This document shows, in pieces, positions 7,133-16,159 of a stretch of DNA of 64,000 nucleotides. Every line of letters begins with the position of its first letter. Position 1 is the first letter of the stretch. Position numbers and translations under genes: made by a program. The notes below the pieces were generated by a model. That model was not told the origin of the DNA, made no database searches, and saw nothing but the letters and a program-made list of their open reading frames with translations. The stretch is from Paenibacillus cymbidii (GTDB taxonomy: Bacteria; Bacillota; Bacilli; Paenibacillales; NBRC-103111). Location of the stretch: assembly GCF_004764705.1 (NCBI RefSeq), contig NZ_SHLX01000013.1, positions 1 to 64,000 on the forward strand, given 5' to 3'.

Positions 7133-9061
7133 TCACTCTTGCTGCACGGCCAGGCAAGCCTGGACGGTGGAGGCGACTTCCTCCAGTTGGATCGGTTTGC
7201 TGATGTAGGCGTCCATGCCGGAGGTCAAATACTTCTCGCGGTCTCCCTTGACCGCATGCGCCGTGACGGCCACGATAAACGGCTGCTTCCGGTGCTGCGA
7301 CGTTTCCCTGATCAGCCGCGTCGCCTGCACGCCGTCAAGCAGCGGCATCTGCACATCCATAAAAATGATGTCGTACGGATGCCGCTTCGCCGCCTCGACG
7401 GTTTCTTCTCCGTTGGCGACGATCGTCGCGTTGTAGCCGAGCTTCTGGATCATCCGCTTCAGCACGATCTGGTTCACTTCATTGTCTTCGGCGATGAGCA
7501 CCCGCAAGGAACCGCCGCCGCTCCCCTGCTCCTGCCCCGACGCCAATTCCTGCTGCGCCAGCGCCGCCCCGTCGTCCTGGTTCTGCACCCGGATCGCGAA
7601 GCGGAACGTGGAGCCCGGCTGTCCGGCGTTCGTTTCGTATTCGATCTCCCCGTGCATCAGATGGATCAGCTTCTTGCAAATGGCCAGCCCGAGGCCGGTG
7701 CCTTCCGCCTTGCGCGTCATGAAATGGTCCACCTGGTAGAACGGCTCGAACAGATGCGCGACCTTGTCCGGCGGCACGCCGATACCCGTATCCTTGACGG
7801 CAAACCGCAGGCAAGTCGTCCTCCCGTCCAACGCTTCGCCCTGCACGGAGATGGCCACGGCGCCGTTCGGCGTAAACTTGATCGCGTTGCTCAGCAAGTT
7901 CATCAATACTTGCCGCAGCTTCATCACGTCCCCAAGCACGATGTTGGGCACGCTCGGCATAAACGAGGCCGTTACTTCGAGGTTTTTCTCCAGCGCTTTG
8001 GGCAGCATGACGTTCAGCGTATCCGACACGACCGCCCGCACATTGTAAGGCTCCTCGACCAGATCGGCCTTGCCGGATTCGATTTTGGAAAAATCGAGAA
8101 TGTCGTTGATGATCGCCAGCAGCGTGGCACCGCTCTTCTGAATAATCTGCACATAACTCAGCTGCTCCGGATCGAGCTCCGTCTCCAGCAGCAAGTCCGT
8201 CATGCCGATGACGCCGTTCATAGGGGTGCGGATTTCATGGCTCATCATCGCCAGAAAATCGCTTTTGGCCCGATTCGTTTTTTCGGCTGCCTCTTTTTCG
8301 ATGATGAGCCGTTTCTGCTCCGTCATATCTTTCGCAATAATATAGAAGCCCACCGTCAGGTTGTGAATGACGATCGGCGCCAGCGTCGCCAGCACCTCGA
8401 CCGTATGGCCGTCCTTGTGCCGGAAGTCTTCGATTTCTTTTTCCGCGGCGGCATATTCGTTCGTCGCCGTCAGCACCGCCTGCAAATTCCGTTCCCCGAT
8501 CAAGCCCGCAATGCTGGTGCCGATCAACTCCTGAATCCGAAAGCCGGTCAACTGCTCCGCCATCCGGTTGCCGTTAATAATCCGGCCGTCCAAGCCGAAC
8601 GAAATAATCGCATCGTGGTTGTACTTCTTGAGCGAGGTGTACCGTTCGATGCTTTCCTGCAGCTTCTGCTCGGCTACTTTACTATTGGTGATGTTAACGA
8701 TTTGCATAATAAAATAAAGCGGCTTCCCGCTCGTTTCGTCACGCACCAGCGACAGATGCAGCGATGCCCAGATCGGTTGGCCTGCGGTGGGCTCGTATTG
8801 CCGCTCGACCTCGAAGGCGGGAATGTCGCCGTCATACAATTTTTGCAGCAGGTCGCCGTCCGCCGACGCCAGATCGCCCAGGATGAACGTCTCTGCCTTG
8901 AGCTGCATGAACTGCTCTTGCGTATAGCCGAAAATCGTACAGGCTGCCGGGTTGACGCCAATCCACTTGCCGTCGACCGTAACGAGCGCGATGCCGATCG
9001 GCGCATTCCGGAAGACGTGCTCGAATAATGTCTGATGACCGATCGCATGCCAATCTTGCAT
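7133..9061 (-). CDS. PAS-PAS hybrid histidine kinase/response regulator
   Basis: A 642-residue soluble hybrid kinase. Two PAS/PAC modules (about 10-130 and 135-255) precede a HisKA domain with the phosphoacceptor in SHEIRTPMNG (about 280), and a GHKL ATPase (LLSNAIKF, DTGIGVP, GTGLGLAI). A C-terminal receiver (about 515-640) has AEDNEVN and phosphoacceptor Asp in IIFMDVQMP. There is no membrane segment or separate output domain, so it probably senses a cytoplasmic cue such as redox state and feeds a phosphorelay. The ATG at 9061 is preceded by AGAGGTG; an in-frame ATG at 9085 has no such site. Confidence 0.9.
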   Translation of the reverse strand: MQDWHAIGHQTLFEHVFRNAPIGIALVTVDGKWIGVNPAACTIFGYTQEQFMQLKAETFILGDLASADGDLLQKLYDGDIPAFEVERQYEPTAGQPIWASLHLSLVRDETSGKPLYFIMQIVNITNSKVAEQKLQESIERYTSLKKYNHDAIISFGLDGRIINGNRMAEQLTGFRIQELIGTSIAGLIGERNLQAVLTATNEYAAAEKEIEDFRHKDGHTVEVLATLAPIVIHNLTVGFYIIAKDMTEQKRLIIEKEAAEKTNRAKSDFLAMMSHEIRTPMNGVIGMTDLLLETELDPEQLSYVQIIQKSGATLLAIINDILDFSKIESGKADLVEEPYNVRAVVSDTLNVMLPKALEKNLEVTASFMPSVPNIVLGDVMKLRQVLMNLLSNAIKFTPNGAVAISVQGEALDGRTTCLRFAVKDTGIGVPPDKVAHLFEPFYQVDHFMTRKAEGTGLGLAICKKLIHLMHGEIEYETNAGQPGSTFRFAIRVQNQDDGAALAQQELASGQEQGSGGGSLRVLIAEDNEVNQIVLKRMIQKLGYNATIVANGEETVEAAKRHPYDIIFMDVQMPLLDGVQATRLIRETSQHRKQPFIVAVTAHAVKGDREKYLTSGMDAYISKPIQLEEVASTVQACLAVQQE

Positions 9062-9155
9062 GTTCACACCTCTGGTTCTGCGCATATGGATCTATTTACG
9101 TCCAAACGGGCGAGTTTGAAACGCGCCTCATGAAAATCATATCGGACGCGCACGG

Positions 9156-9184
9156 AAAAAGGAAGCGGATATGCCCGCTTCCTT
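9156..9184 (-). terminator. Terminator after a gene remnant
   Basis: Read leftward, GGAAGCGG-gcatat-CCGCTTCC is followed by TTTTT. It lies just after the stop codon of the 9198-9320 remnant and once terminated that gene. Confidence 0.8.
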
Positions 9185-9197
9185 CGTTCGGATCCTT

Positions 9198-9320
9198 TTA
9201 CCAGAACACTTCGATGTTGCCGGTGACGCCTTCGATGCGAAAACCGCGCCCGTCGAACACCGGCCGCCATGTCCGGCCGCCGCCAAGCTCCCGCACTTGC
9301 AAAGGGGATATGCTCTGCAT
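9198..9320 (-). pseudogene. Remnant of the 3' end of an unidentified gene
   Basis: A short frame of 40 codons ends in EGVTGNIEVFW-stop and is followed immediately by an intact terminator, exactly as a genuine gene end would be. No ribosome binding site precedes it and the upstream side is occupied by AraC-derived sequence on the other strand. I therefore read it as the last 30 or so codons of a deleted gene. The family is not recognised. Confidence 0.45.
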
Positions 9321-9791
9321 GCCGGCCGGCATCGAGCGGGAAGCGTGGAACGCGCCGAGGGAGACGCACGAAATGTACGTCGCGCATTTCCATTACGCGG
9401 GAGACGGGGAAGGCGTGCGGCTGCTTGGCGCGGAGCGCGCTTGCGCGGCTCGCCCGCCGAGCGGCGATTACGTGCGCAACCGTTTCGCGGCGCTGACGCA
9501 ATATTGGCTGCGGCAGTCGGCCGGCCGGCCCGCGCTGTGCCATGCCGCACTGCTGGAGCTGCTCGCGCTGCTCGGCGAGGCGGCCGAAGCGGACAGCCTG
9601 CAGGGCGTCACTTCCAGCCTCGTCTACCGGCTTGCGAACAGTCTTACTTCAACAAGGTGTTCCGCAACATTACCGGCAGCGCGCCGTCGGCTTACGTGCG
9701 CCACCAGGTGGTCCGGCAGCTGCCGCTTGTCGCCGGGGGCGCAGCGGAGCATCCGCTTGCCCACTCGCGGACGGAAACGCGCGGCGATTGA
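9299..9791 (+). pseudogene. Broken AraC-family regulator
   Basis: One frame (about 9299-9640) encodes the end of a sensing domain (KGDMLCMPAGIE, HEMYVAHFHY, LLELLALLGEAAE). A second frame (about 9630-9791) gives the end of an AraC helix-turn-helix (EQSYFNKVFRNITGSAPSAYVR). The linker and the first DNA-binding helices, about 60-70 residues, are missing at the frame switch near 9630-9645. There is no start codon or upstream half. The remnant abuts the tail of an unrelated gene on the other strand, so a deletion joined the two. Confidence 0.75.
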
Positions 9792-9876
9792 ACCGATTGA
9801 TTGCGGCGGTTGGCGCGGGATGCCGGGTTCGAAACGCTGACTGTCGGGGACTTCCGCGCCTCCCGCGCCTCCCGCC

Positions 9877-10070
9877 AAAATAGCCCATGAAAAATGGCTT
9901 ATTCGCCTGTTTTTCACCCATTCATGAAAAATAACCAGTGAAATCACTGGCTATTCGGACCCCATCGCCCCAAAATCGAACGTTTCGCCGAAATAGCCAG
10001 CGAAATCACTGGCTATTTCGCGGCGACTGCCCATTCGGAGCGAAATAGGCCCGAAAAGATGGCTTATTTC
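9877..10070. repeat. Four-hairpin palindromic cassette, copy 2
   Basis: Outer hairpins are at 9877-9903 and 10043-10069, inner CCAGTG..CACTGG hairpins at 9929-9955 and 9991-10018. It sits between the broken AraC gene and the 3' end of the methyltransferase. Confidence 0.85.
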
Positions 10071-10080
10071 GCCAAGCTTC

Positions 10081-10710
10081 TTACGATGTTCGCGCTTCGG
10101 CCGTTTTGCGCAGCAGCAGCGCCTGAAAATGCGGCTGCCCTTCGCCCATGCCCACCGTATGGAAATCCTCGACGCGAAACCGGCGCGACGCGATGCCGAT
10201 CAGTTCGTCGTCCGCGAACATGGTAAAGTACCGTTTCGGTTCGTAGCTGTCCTGCTCCCAGATGCCTTCCGAGCGTTTCCCGCCGTACACGCCGTAAAAG
10301 AACAGGCCGCCCGGCCGCAGCACGCGGCTCACTTCCAGCAGCACGCCGTCCAGTTTGGCGGAAGGGACGTGCAGCAGGCAGTTCATCGCATGAACCGCGT
10401 CGAAGCTTTCGTCCGCAAACGTCATCCGCCCGAAGTCCATCCGGTGCGCTTCCAATCCTTTGGCCCGGCACAGCCGTACCATTTCATCCGACAAATCGAC
10501 GCACGCGACCTGCAGCCCCTTTTGCCGAAAAAAGAGACTGTCCCGCCCCGTGCCGGCGCCGATCTCGAGCAGCGACGTCCCTCCTTCCTCCATGATGCGG
10601 CTGACGAACCGTTCCCTTTCTTCGACTTTCCAGTCGGCGATGCCCGATTGATCCCTTTGTTCGGCATGGTTGTTGTAGGCTTGCCGCAATCCCGCCGTTT
10701 CGTCCGCCAT
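10081..10710 (-). CDS. Class I SAM-dependent methyltransferase
   Basis: A 209-residue protein with a clear Rossmann SAM site: motif I LLEIGAGTGRDSLFF (about 50-64), the acidic CVDLSDEMV loop, motif III DAVHAMNCLLHVP and the post-III LRPGGLFFYGVYGG. It belongs to the UbiE/Methyltransf_11-25-like small-molecule methyltransferases; the substrate is not predictable. The ATG at 10710 has AAGGAGAG upstream. The open frame continues another 89 codons upstream, but that stretch overlaps the proS T-box leader on the other strand and is not coding. Confidence 0.87.
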   Translation of the reverse strand: MADETAGLRQAYNNHAEQRDQSGIADWKVEERERFVSRIMEEGGTSLLEIGAGTGRDSLFFRQKGLQVACVDLSDEMVRLCRAKGLEAHRMDFGRMTFADESFDAVHAMNCLLHVPSAKLDGVLLEVSRVLRPGGLFFYGVYGGKRSEGIWEQDSYEPKRYFTMFADDELIGIASRRFRVEDFHTVGMGEGQPHFQALLLRKTAEARTS

Positions 10711-10765
10711 TTCCGTTCTCTCCTTCGCTTTGCTTGCTTCGATCAATAGAATCATTCTAGCATAC

Positions 10766-10794
10766 TTGACGACCCGCCCGTTATCGGCTACATT
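10766..10794 (+). promoter_or_regulatory. Promoter of the proS leader
   Basis: A -35 TTGACG (10766-10771) and -10 TACATT (10789-10794) with a 17-base spacer lie just upstream of the T-box leader. Confidence 0.6.
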
Positions 10795-10796
10795 GG

Positions 10797-11043
10797 AACA
10801 AATTGCGATGACCAAGAACCAAAACTTCCGCATCGGCGGCACAGAGAAGAAACCCCCGGCTGAAAGGTTTCCCGCGCGAACGGAAGCTTCCCGCCTTGCG
10901 AGCTGCAGCGGCGTCACACCGCTGCCGGCGTCGGCCGTTATGCGAACCGAGGATCGCCATGCCCTTGCTTTTTGCATGGACGGTCAAATCAGGGTGGTAC
11001 CGCGACACATTCGTCCCTGGCGAATGTGTCGTTTTGTTTTTTA
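10797..11043 (+). ncRNA. T-box riboswitch of proS
   Basis: The leader carries the canonical T-box AGGGTGGTACCGCG (10991-11004) and, immediately after it, a terminator stem ACACATTCG/CGAATGTGT (11005-11013 and 11021-11029) with a T-rich tail. Upstream are stretches resembling stem I and stem III, including GCGAGCTGC and CCGTTAT. Binding of uncharged tRNA-Pro would stabilise the antiterminator and allow proS transcription. A CCG triplet near 10828-10830 is a candidate specifier, but I could not fold stem I with confidence. Confidence 0.88.
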
Positions 11044-11083
11044 TTCGAGCGGTAACGCGATAAAGGAGAAGGAGGACATTGCG

Positions 11084-12796
11084 ATGAGACAACGAACATT
11101 GCTCGCAACTACGCTGCGGGAGGCTCCGGCAGAGGCGGAAACCGCCAGCCATCGGCTGCTGCTGCGAGCGGGCTATATCCGGCAATTGGCGGCGGGCGTG
11201 TACACGTTTCTGCCGCTCGGCTTGCGCGCGCTGCGCAAGGTGGAGCGAATCGTCAGGGAGGAGATGGAACGGGCGGGCGCCCAGGAAATGCTGATGCCGG
11301 CGCTGCAGCCGGCGGAGCTGCTGCGGGCGTCGGGGCGCTACGGCTTGTACGGGCCGGACTTGTTCCGGCTGCAGGACCGCCAGGAGCGGGAGTTTGCGCT
11401 CGGTCCGACGCACGAGGAGGTCGTCACAGGAGTGGTGCAAGGCGAAATTCGTTCTTACCGCAAGCTGCCGGCGATCGTGTTCCAGGTGCAAAGCAAATTC
11501 CGCGACGAGCGCCGGCCGCGCTCCGGTTTGCTGCGCACCCGGGAGTTTGTGATGAAGGATGCCTACTCTTTTGACGCCGATTGGGATGGATTGGACCGGT
11601 CATACCAGACTATGTACGAGGCATACCACCGCATCTTCAGCCGCTGCGGGCTGAACTATCGCGCCGTGGAGGCGGACAGCGGGACGATCGGCGGCGAAGG
11701 AGGCACGCATGAGTTTATGGCGTTGGCCGATATCGGCGAAGATACGATTGTGGCATGTCCGCACTGCGATTACGCCGCCAACATGGAGCAGGCCGAAACC
11801 GCCGCGCCGGATGCGCCGGTTTCTTCCGCTGACGGTGCCGGCGTACCCGAGCCGGTGAAATTCCATACGCCGGGCATTCGTACGATCGACGAGTTGGAGC
11901 GGCAGCTCGGAATCGTGCCGCGCGAGCTTATAAAGACGCTGCTTTACGTAGCCGACGGCAAGCCGGTTGCCGTTCTGCTGCGCGGCGATCATACGGGCAA
12001 CGAGGTCAAAATCAAACGCTATCTCGGCGCGGAGCAATTGGAATTGGCGGATGAAGCGACAGTGCGGGCGGCAACCGGCGCCCCTGTCGGTTATGCCGGG
12101 CCGATCGGGCTGCAGGTTCCGCTGCTTGTCGACCGGGCGGCGGCGGTTATGCCGGAAGCTGTTGTCGGCGCAGGGGAAGCCGATCATCATATTCGCCATG
12201 CGCGTCCCGGGAGGGATTTTGCGCTGGCGATGACCGGGGACTTCCGCTGTGCGGCGGAAGGAGACTGTTGTCCGCGCTGCAAGGATGGCGTTTTGCGGTT
12301 GCTGCGGGGAATTGAAGTCGGACACGTCTTTAAGCTCGGCACCCGGTACAGCGGGACCATCGGCGCCGCTTTCCTCGACCGGGAAGGCAAGGAGCGGACG
12401 GTGATCATGGGCTGCTATGGCATCGGCATTTCGCGGCTGCTGGCCGCCATCGCGGAGCAGCATCATGACGAGGCCGGCTTGAAGTGGCCGGCGGCGGTCG
12501 CCCCTTTCGGCGCGCACGTCATTCCCGTCTCCGCGAAGGACGGGACGCAACTGGCGGCAGCCGAGTCGATCTACCGGCGGCTCGCCGAGCTCGGCGTCGA
12601 CGCCCTGCTGGACGACCGGGACGAGCGCCCCGGCGTCAAATTCAAGGATGCCGATCTGCTCGGCATCCCTGTGCGAATCGTCGTCGGCAAACACGCGGAG
12701 CGCGGCGAAGTGGAAGTGGTCGACCGCGCAAGCGGCACGCTGCGGCTGATGAGCATCGAAGCCGCCTGCACGCGGGCGTTGGCTTATTGCAAATAG
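11084..12796 (+). CDS. proS: Prolyl-tRNA synthetase
   Basis: A 570-residue class II, bacterial-type ProRS charging tRNA-Pro. The catalytic core spans about 1-225 and includes motif 2 FRDERRPRSGLLRTREFVMKDAYSF split around residues 145-168 and motif 1 near LPLGLRALRKVE. A YbaK-like editing insertion follows (about 240-390; GIRTIDELERQLG, LLRGDHTGNEVKIKR). The core then resumes with GCYGIGISRLLAAIAEQ, and the anticodon-binding domain occupies about 470-570 (DALLDDRDERPGVKFKDADL). The ATG follows AGGAGG. Its last 13 bases overlap the end of the convergent gene. Confidence 0.96.
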   Translation: MRQRTLLATTLREAPAEAETASHRLLLRAGYIRQLAAGVYTFLPLGLRALRKVERIVREEMERAGAQEMLMPALQPAELLRASGRYGLYGPDLFRLQDRQEREFALGPTHEEVVTGVVQGEIRSYRKLPAIVFQVQSKFRDERRPRSGLLRTREFVMKDAYSFDADWDGLDRSYQTMYEAYHRIFSRCGLNYRAVEADSGTIGGEGGTHEFMALADIGEDTIVACPHCDYAANMEQAETAAPDAPVSSADGAGVPEPVKFHTPGIRTIDELERQLGIVPRELIKTLLYVADGKPVAVLLRGDHTGNEVKIKRYLGAEQLELADEATVRAATGAPVGYAGPIGLQVPLLVDRAAAVMPEAVVGAGEADHHIRHARPGRDFALAMTGDFRCAAEGDCCPRCKDGVLRLLRGIEVGHVFKLGTRYSGTIGAAFLDREGKERTVIMGCYGIGISRLLAAIAEQHHDEAGLKWPAAVAPFGAHVIPVSAKDGTQLAAAESIYRRLAELGVDALLDDRDERPGVKFKDADLLGIPVRIVVGKHAERGEVEVVDRASGTLRLMSIEAACTRALAYCK

Positions 12797-13695
12797 GCGG
12801 CCAGCTTGCCGCGCAGAAACTCGACCGATTCCTTCATTTCGCCAAGACCGTTCACCCCGTCTTCGATCGAAATCCAGTTGCGGAACGACACCGACTGCAG
12901 CTCGGCAAAAATACGGTCGTAATCGTTCAGCCCTTTGCCGATGACACCGTGCGCAAGCGCGGCGGAGTAGCCCTGCAGCGAATAGTGGCGCAAGTCGTCC
13001 AGCGTGTAGCCTTCCCGCAGGTAGCGGTCGCTGGCGTGCATCGTGACGATGCGGTGTTTGACTTGCGCCAGCAGCTCAAGCGGATCCTCGCCGGCAAAAA
13101 TCGCGTTCGACGGATCGTAGTTGACCCCGAACCAGGGCGAATCGATCTGTTCGATGATCGCCAGGTACAGGTCGTGCGGCTGGGCGAACTCGGGGTAATG
13201 CCAGAAGCCGTCTTTGTAGTGATTTTCCATGACGAGGTGAACGCCCCGGCTCTCCGCGTAAGGCAGCAGCTGCTTGATGCCTTCGACCGTCCAGCGAATG
13301 CCGTCCTCCCGCGCCAAGCCGGGACGGTTCTGCCCCGACAGCACACGGCAGCTGCGAAAATCCTCCGGCCCGAGCTTGGCCATTACGTCGATCATGAGCT
13401 TGATTTTATCGGCTTCGATTTGGCGATAGGAGGCGTCGGGATGCGTAAAATCCGGCGACGAGCACATCATCGGAATGGCCAGTCCGGCTTCGTCGGCCGC
13501 TTGTTTCACTTTCTGCAAATAGGCGTCGCCCGTCTCTTTCAGAAACGTCGGGTACAGTTCGAGCCCGTCGGCGCCCAGCGTGGAGGCCATGTCGATCCAT
13601 TCCAGCAGCGTGATGCGGCCGTCCGTGATTTCTTCCATATAGCCTTTGGGGAAAACGGCGATTCTCGCCTGTTTGGCGCTTGCGGTTGCGGTCAT
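12784..13695 (-). CDS. Sugar phosphate isomerase/epimerase-like TIM-barrel protein
   Basis: A 303-residue protein of the AP-endonuclease-2/xylose-isomerase-like barrel family, whose members isomerise or epimerise sugars and polyols using a divalent metal. Candidate metal ligands are Glu in VMENHYKD, Asp in NYDPSNA, His/Asp in TMHASD and Glu in SIEDGVNG. It lies 51 bases downstream of the SDR at 13747-14529 on the same strand, so the pair probably oxidises and isomerises one sugar or cyclitol. The 3' end overlaps proS by 13 bases, with stop codons facing each other. Confidence 0.85.
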   Translation of the reverse strand: MTATASAKQARIAVFPKGYMEEITDGRITLLEWIDMASTLGADGLELYPTFLKETGDAYLQKVKQAADEAGLAIPMMCSSPDFTHPDASYRQIEADKIKLMIDVMAKLGPEDFRSCRVLSGQNRPGLAREDGIRWTVEGIKQLLPYAESRGVHLVMENHYKDGFWHYPEFAQPHDLYLAIIEQIDSPWFGVNYDPSNAIFAGEDPLELLAQVKHRIVTMHASDRYLREGYTLDDLRHYSLQGYSAALAHGVIGKGLNDYDRIFAELQSVSFRNWISIEDGVNGLGEMKESVEFLRGKLAAYLQ

Positions 13696-13746
13696 GCTGT
13701 CGGCTCCTTCCTTGTTGCTATTAATGGAATGAATGCGGGAAGACGG

Positions 13747-14529
13747 TTAGCGGCAAATAATCGTTTCGCCGGTCAAATAGTCCGAGCCGGAGCCGGCAAG
13801 GAACATCACGATTTTTGCCATGTCGTCCGGTTCGGCGATTTTCTGCAGCCGCGACAGCCCTTCCTGGCCGGTTACCGTGCGTGTCGCCAGGAAACGTCCC
13901 GTGTAAGTAGCCGCCGGCGCGATGCAATTGACGTTGACGCCGTGCGGACGCAGCTCCTCGGACAAGCAGAGCGTATAGTGCGAGATGCCGGCTTTGGCCG
14001 AGGCGTAGATGATGCCGACGCTTGTCGGCACATGGCCGGCGCCGGAGCCGACGTTGATGATTTTGCCGGTTTGTCTTTCCCGCATGTGCGCCCCGGCGAA
14101 CTTGCCCATGTACATGACGGACAGCAGGTTGCGTTCGAGCACCGCCTTGATGTCGTCGACGTGGATGTCGATCGCGTCGTTAGGGTCCGGCCGCGGCGTC
14201 CGCGCGCCAATGTCGCCGCCGGCGTTGTTGACGACGATATCGACCGCGCCAAAGGCGTCGACCGCCGCCGCGAAGAAGGCTTCGACCTGCGCCGCATCGG
14301 TCAGATCGGCGGTCAGAAACGCCGAGCGCCGGCCAAGGGCGCGGATTTCATCGGCGACGGCTTCGCCCGATACGGCTTCGCCGAACTCCGCCGCCGCGCT
14401 GCGGTTGATGTCGTGAATGATGACATCGGCCCCCGCGCGGGCCAGATGCAGCGCGTAATGCCGGCCCAGCCCGCGGCTGGAGCCGGTAACCAATGCAATT
14501 TTGCCGGACAAATCGATCGTTTGCGTCAT
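13747..14529 (-). CDS. SDR family oxidoreductase (LacI-linked)
   Basis: A 260-residue classical short-chain dehydrogenase with all key motifs: TGSSRGLG near residue 16, NNAG near 103, and the catalytic Tyr-Lys in YASAK near 175. The HDIN acidic residue after beta-2 favours NAD(H). It has an unusual insertion RTPRPDPNDAIDIHVDD after NNAG. It starts at an ATG with GAGGTGTTC upstream. The operator TGAAACGTTTCA lies 90 bases further upstream, which ties the SDR and the following isomerase-like gene to the LacI regulator at 15086-16087. Confidence 0.87.
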   Translation of the reverse strand: MTQTIDLSGKIALVTGSSRGLGRHYALHLARAGADVIIHDINRSAAAEFGEAVSGEAVADEIRALGRRSAFLTADLTDAAQVEAFFAAAVDAFGAVDIVVNNAGGDIGARTPRPDPNDAIDIHVDDIKAVLERNLLSVMYMGKFAGAHMRERQTGKIINVGSGAGHVPTSVGIIYASAKAGISHYTLCLSEELRPHGVNVNCIAPAATYTGRFLATRTVTGQEGLSRLQKIAEPDDMAKIVMFLAGSGSDYLTGETIICR

Positions 14530-14618
14530 TTCGTGAACACCTCTTCATTTAGTATGGGAATGATGGGGATGATGGGGCTGCTTGGTACTGGCGGGCAGCT
14601 TGCTCGGCAATCCCCCAG

Positions 14619-14630
14619 TGAAACGTTTCA
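14619..14630. promoter_or_regulatory. LacI-type operator upstream of the SDR/isomerase operon
   Basis: TGAAACGTTTCA is a perfect palindrome of the CG-centred type bound by LacI/GalR proteins. The identical 12-mer occurs at 16161-16172 in front of the lacI-like gene itself. The shared site supports control of both units by that regulator. Confidence 0.75.
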
Positions 14631-15085
14631 TTTAACGTGCTAACAAAAATCGCCTTCCGGTTGGAGTGCCTTTGGACATCCGGCCGTACCGCCGTAATAA
14701 GCTCCCCTCGCACCAACAACCTCGCAGCAGGACCGCACTTAAAACTAGCCAAAACACGCTCTACTCTGCATCCTTACTGCAATAGTGCATATAAACTAGC
14801 CAAACACACTACTCTACGCCCTTTCTGCAAAAATACCCTTAAAACCGGCACAAACATCCCATTTTACACCCTTAACTGCATAAGTGCGCTTAAAGGAACG
14901 GGAAATACCATTAATTGGTGCAGTCCAGAAAAGTATAAGGCCTTTTTGCACTTAACGGTTGGAAGTTGCCGCTTCCGCCTTCATTTAAGTCTAAAAATAC
15001 GCTTAAACTACGCAAAAACCGACTGAAACGCGCCGAAGCTCTGCCCAAACGTGCGCGCCAGCTCACTCCCACCATTCGCCGGCGA
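14631..15085. repeat. Non-coding gap with degenerate ~50-bp repeats
   Basis: A stretch of lower GC than its neighbours. From about 14738 to 14900 a degenerate unit recurs at roughly 50-base intervals, with CTTAAAACTAGCC-like starts near 14738, 14789, 14838 and 14889 and CTGCAatAGTGC-like ends. An open frame runs through it (14637-15026, plus strand) but has no ribosome binding site and reads as repeat translation, so I do not call a gene. Confidence 0.6.
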
Positions 15086-16087
15086 TTACGGCGACGATTC
15101 CCCCGATCGCAGCGACGGCGTCAGCAAAACGTGCGCAATATCGTCGCTCCTCCCGTTCAACAGCCGGGCCAGCACCAGTTCGGCGGCTTTGCGCCCGATT
15201 GCGAGCGGCGCCTGGCTGACGGCAGTTACCGTCGGCGTAATCAAATTCCAGTTGTACTCGAGCTCGCCGAACGACACGACGGCCCAATCCTCCGGGATGC
15301 GGATGCCTTTGTCGCGGCTTGCGCTTAAAATGCCCGCCGTCATGTTATTGTTGGCGGAAATGATCGCCGTAGGCCGCTCCGCCAACCGGGAGAACGCCTC
15401 CACCGCTTCCCGCCCGCCGTCGAAGGCGAATCGCCCCAAGTACTCCCGTTCCGGCGGGAGGTCGAGCCCGCGTTGCGCCATCGCTTTTGCGATGCCGTCA
15501 CAGCGAAGCTGGCCATGGATGCTGTTCAGGTCGCCGTGCACGATGCCGATGCGCCGATGGCCGCGCTCGGCCAAATGACCCACGAGCAGCTCCATGCCGA
15601 GCATGTTGTTGTCGGCGACGCTATCGGCGGACAACGAGGGCACCGGCCGGTCGACCAGCACGACAGGGATACCGGACTCGATCAGGGCGCGAATATCCTC
15701 GTTGACTTTGCCCGTCGTGCACACGATGATGCCGTCGACTCGCTTCTCGTGCAGCATCCGCAAATTTTGCCGCTCGATCGCCGGATCTTCCCTCGTCGAG
15801 CTGATGAGCAACTGGTAACCGCGGTCATACGTCACGTCCTCGATTCCTTTGGCCAGCGACATCTGGAACGGGTTCGTGATGTCCGCAAGCAGCACGGCGA
15901 TCGTGCGCGTGCTCGCCGACTTCAGGCTTCGCGCCACCGCATTCGGCAAGTAGTGCAGCTCCCGCACCGCTTCCCACACTTTCTCCTGCAGTTCGGCACG
16001 CACATTGCCTTCCCCGTTGACGACCTTGGACGCCGTCCCGATGGAGACGCCCGCCAGCTTCGCCACGTCCTTCAACGTCGGTTTCAT
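15086..16087 (-). CDS. LacI/GalR-family transcriptional regulator
   Basis: A 333-residue repressor-type protein. The N-terminal helix-turn-helix (TLKDVAKLAGVSIGTASKVVN, residues 3-23, with hinge LPNAVARSL) precedes a periplasmic-binding-like effector domain (about 60-333). I choose the ATG at 16087, where GGGGGAGCGGAG is upstream and the protein begins MKPTLKDVA as usual; an in-frame ATG at 16132 would add 15 basic residues. The same 12-bp operator occurs 74 bases upstream of this start and upstream of the SDR/isomerase operon, suggesting autoregulation plus local control. The effector is presumably the sugar or polyol handled by that operon. Confidence 0.92.
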   Translation of the reverse strand: MKPTLKDVAKLAGVSIGTASKVVNGEGNVRAELQEKVWEAVRELHYLPNAVARSLKSASTRTIAVLLADITNPFQMSLAKGIEDVTYDRGYQLLISSTREDPAIERQNLRMLHEKRVDGIIVCTTGKVNEDIRALIESGIPVVLVDRPVPSLSADSVADNNMLGMELLVGHLAERGHRRIGIVHGDLNSIHGQLRCDGIAKAMAQRGLDLPPEREYLGRFAFDGGREAVEAFSRLAERPTAIISANNNMTAGILSASRDKGIRIPEDWAVVSFGELEYNWNLITPTVTAVSQAPLAIGRKAAELVLARLLNGRSDDIAHVLLTPSLRSGESSP

Positions 16088-16159
16088 TCGCTTGCTCCGC
16101 TCCCCCGTCTTCCTTGCCCTTGCCATTGCCACTGTGAAAATATATTCCGCTTAATCAAA

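Noticed and set aside
7121..9028. Plus-strand 635-codon frame opposite the hybrid kinase
   Set aside because: Antisense to a gene with complete PAS, HisKA, HATPase and receiver motifs; the composition is shadow-like.
12484..14643. Plus-strand 719-codon frame
   Set aside because: It runs through the end of proS in the wrong frame and antisense to two well-supported genes, with no domain signal.
14637..15026. Possible small plus-strand gene of 129 codons
   Set aside because: Translates degenerate repeats, has no ribosome binding site, and lacks any recognisable feature.
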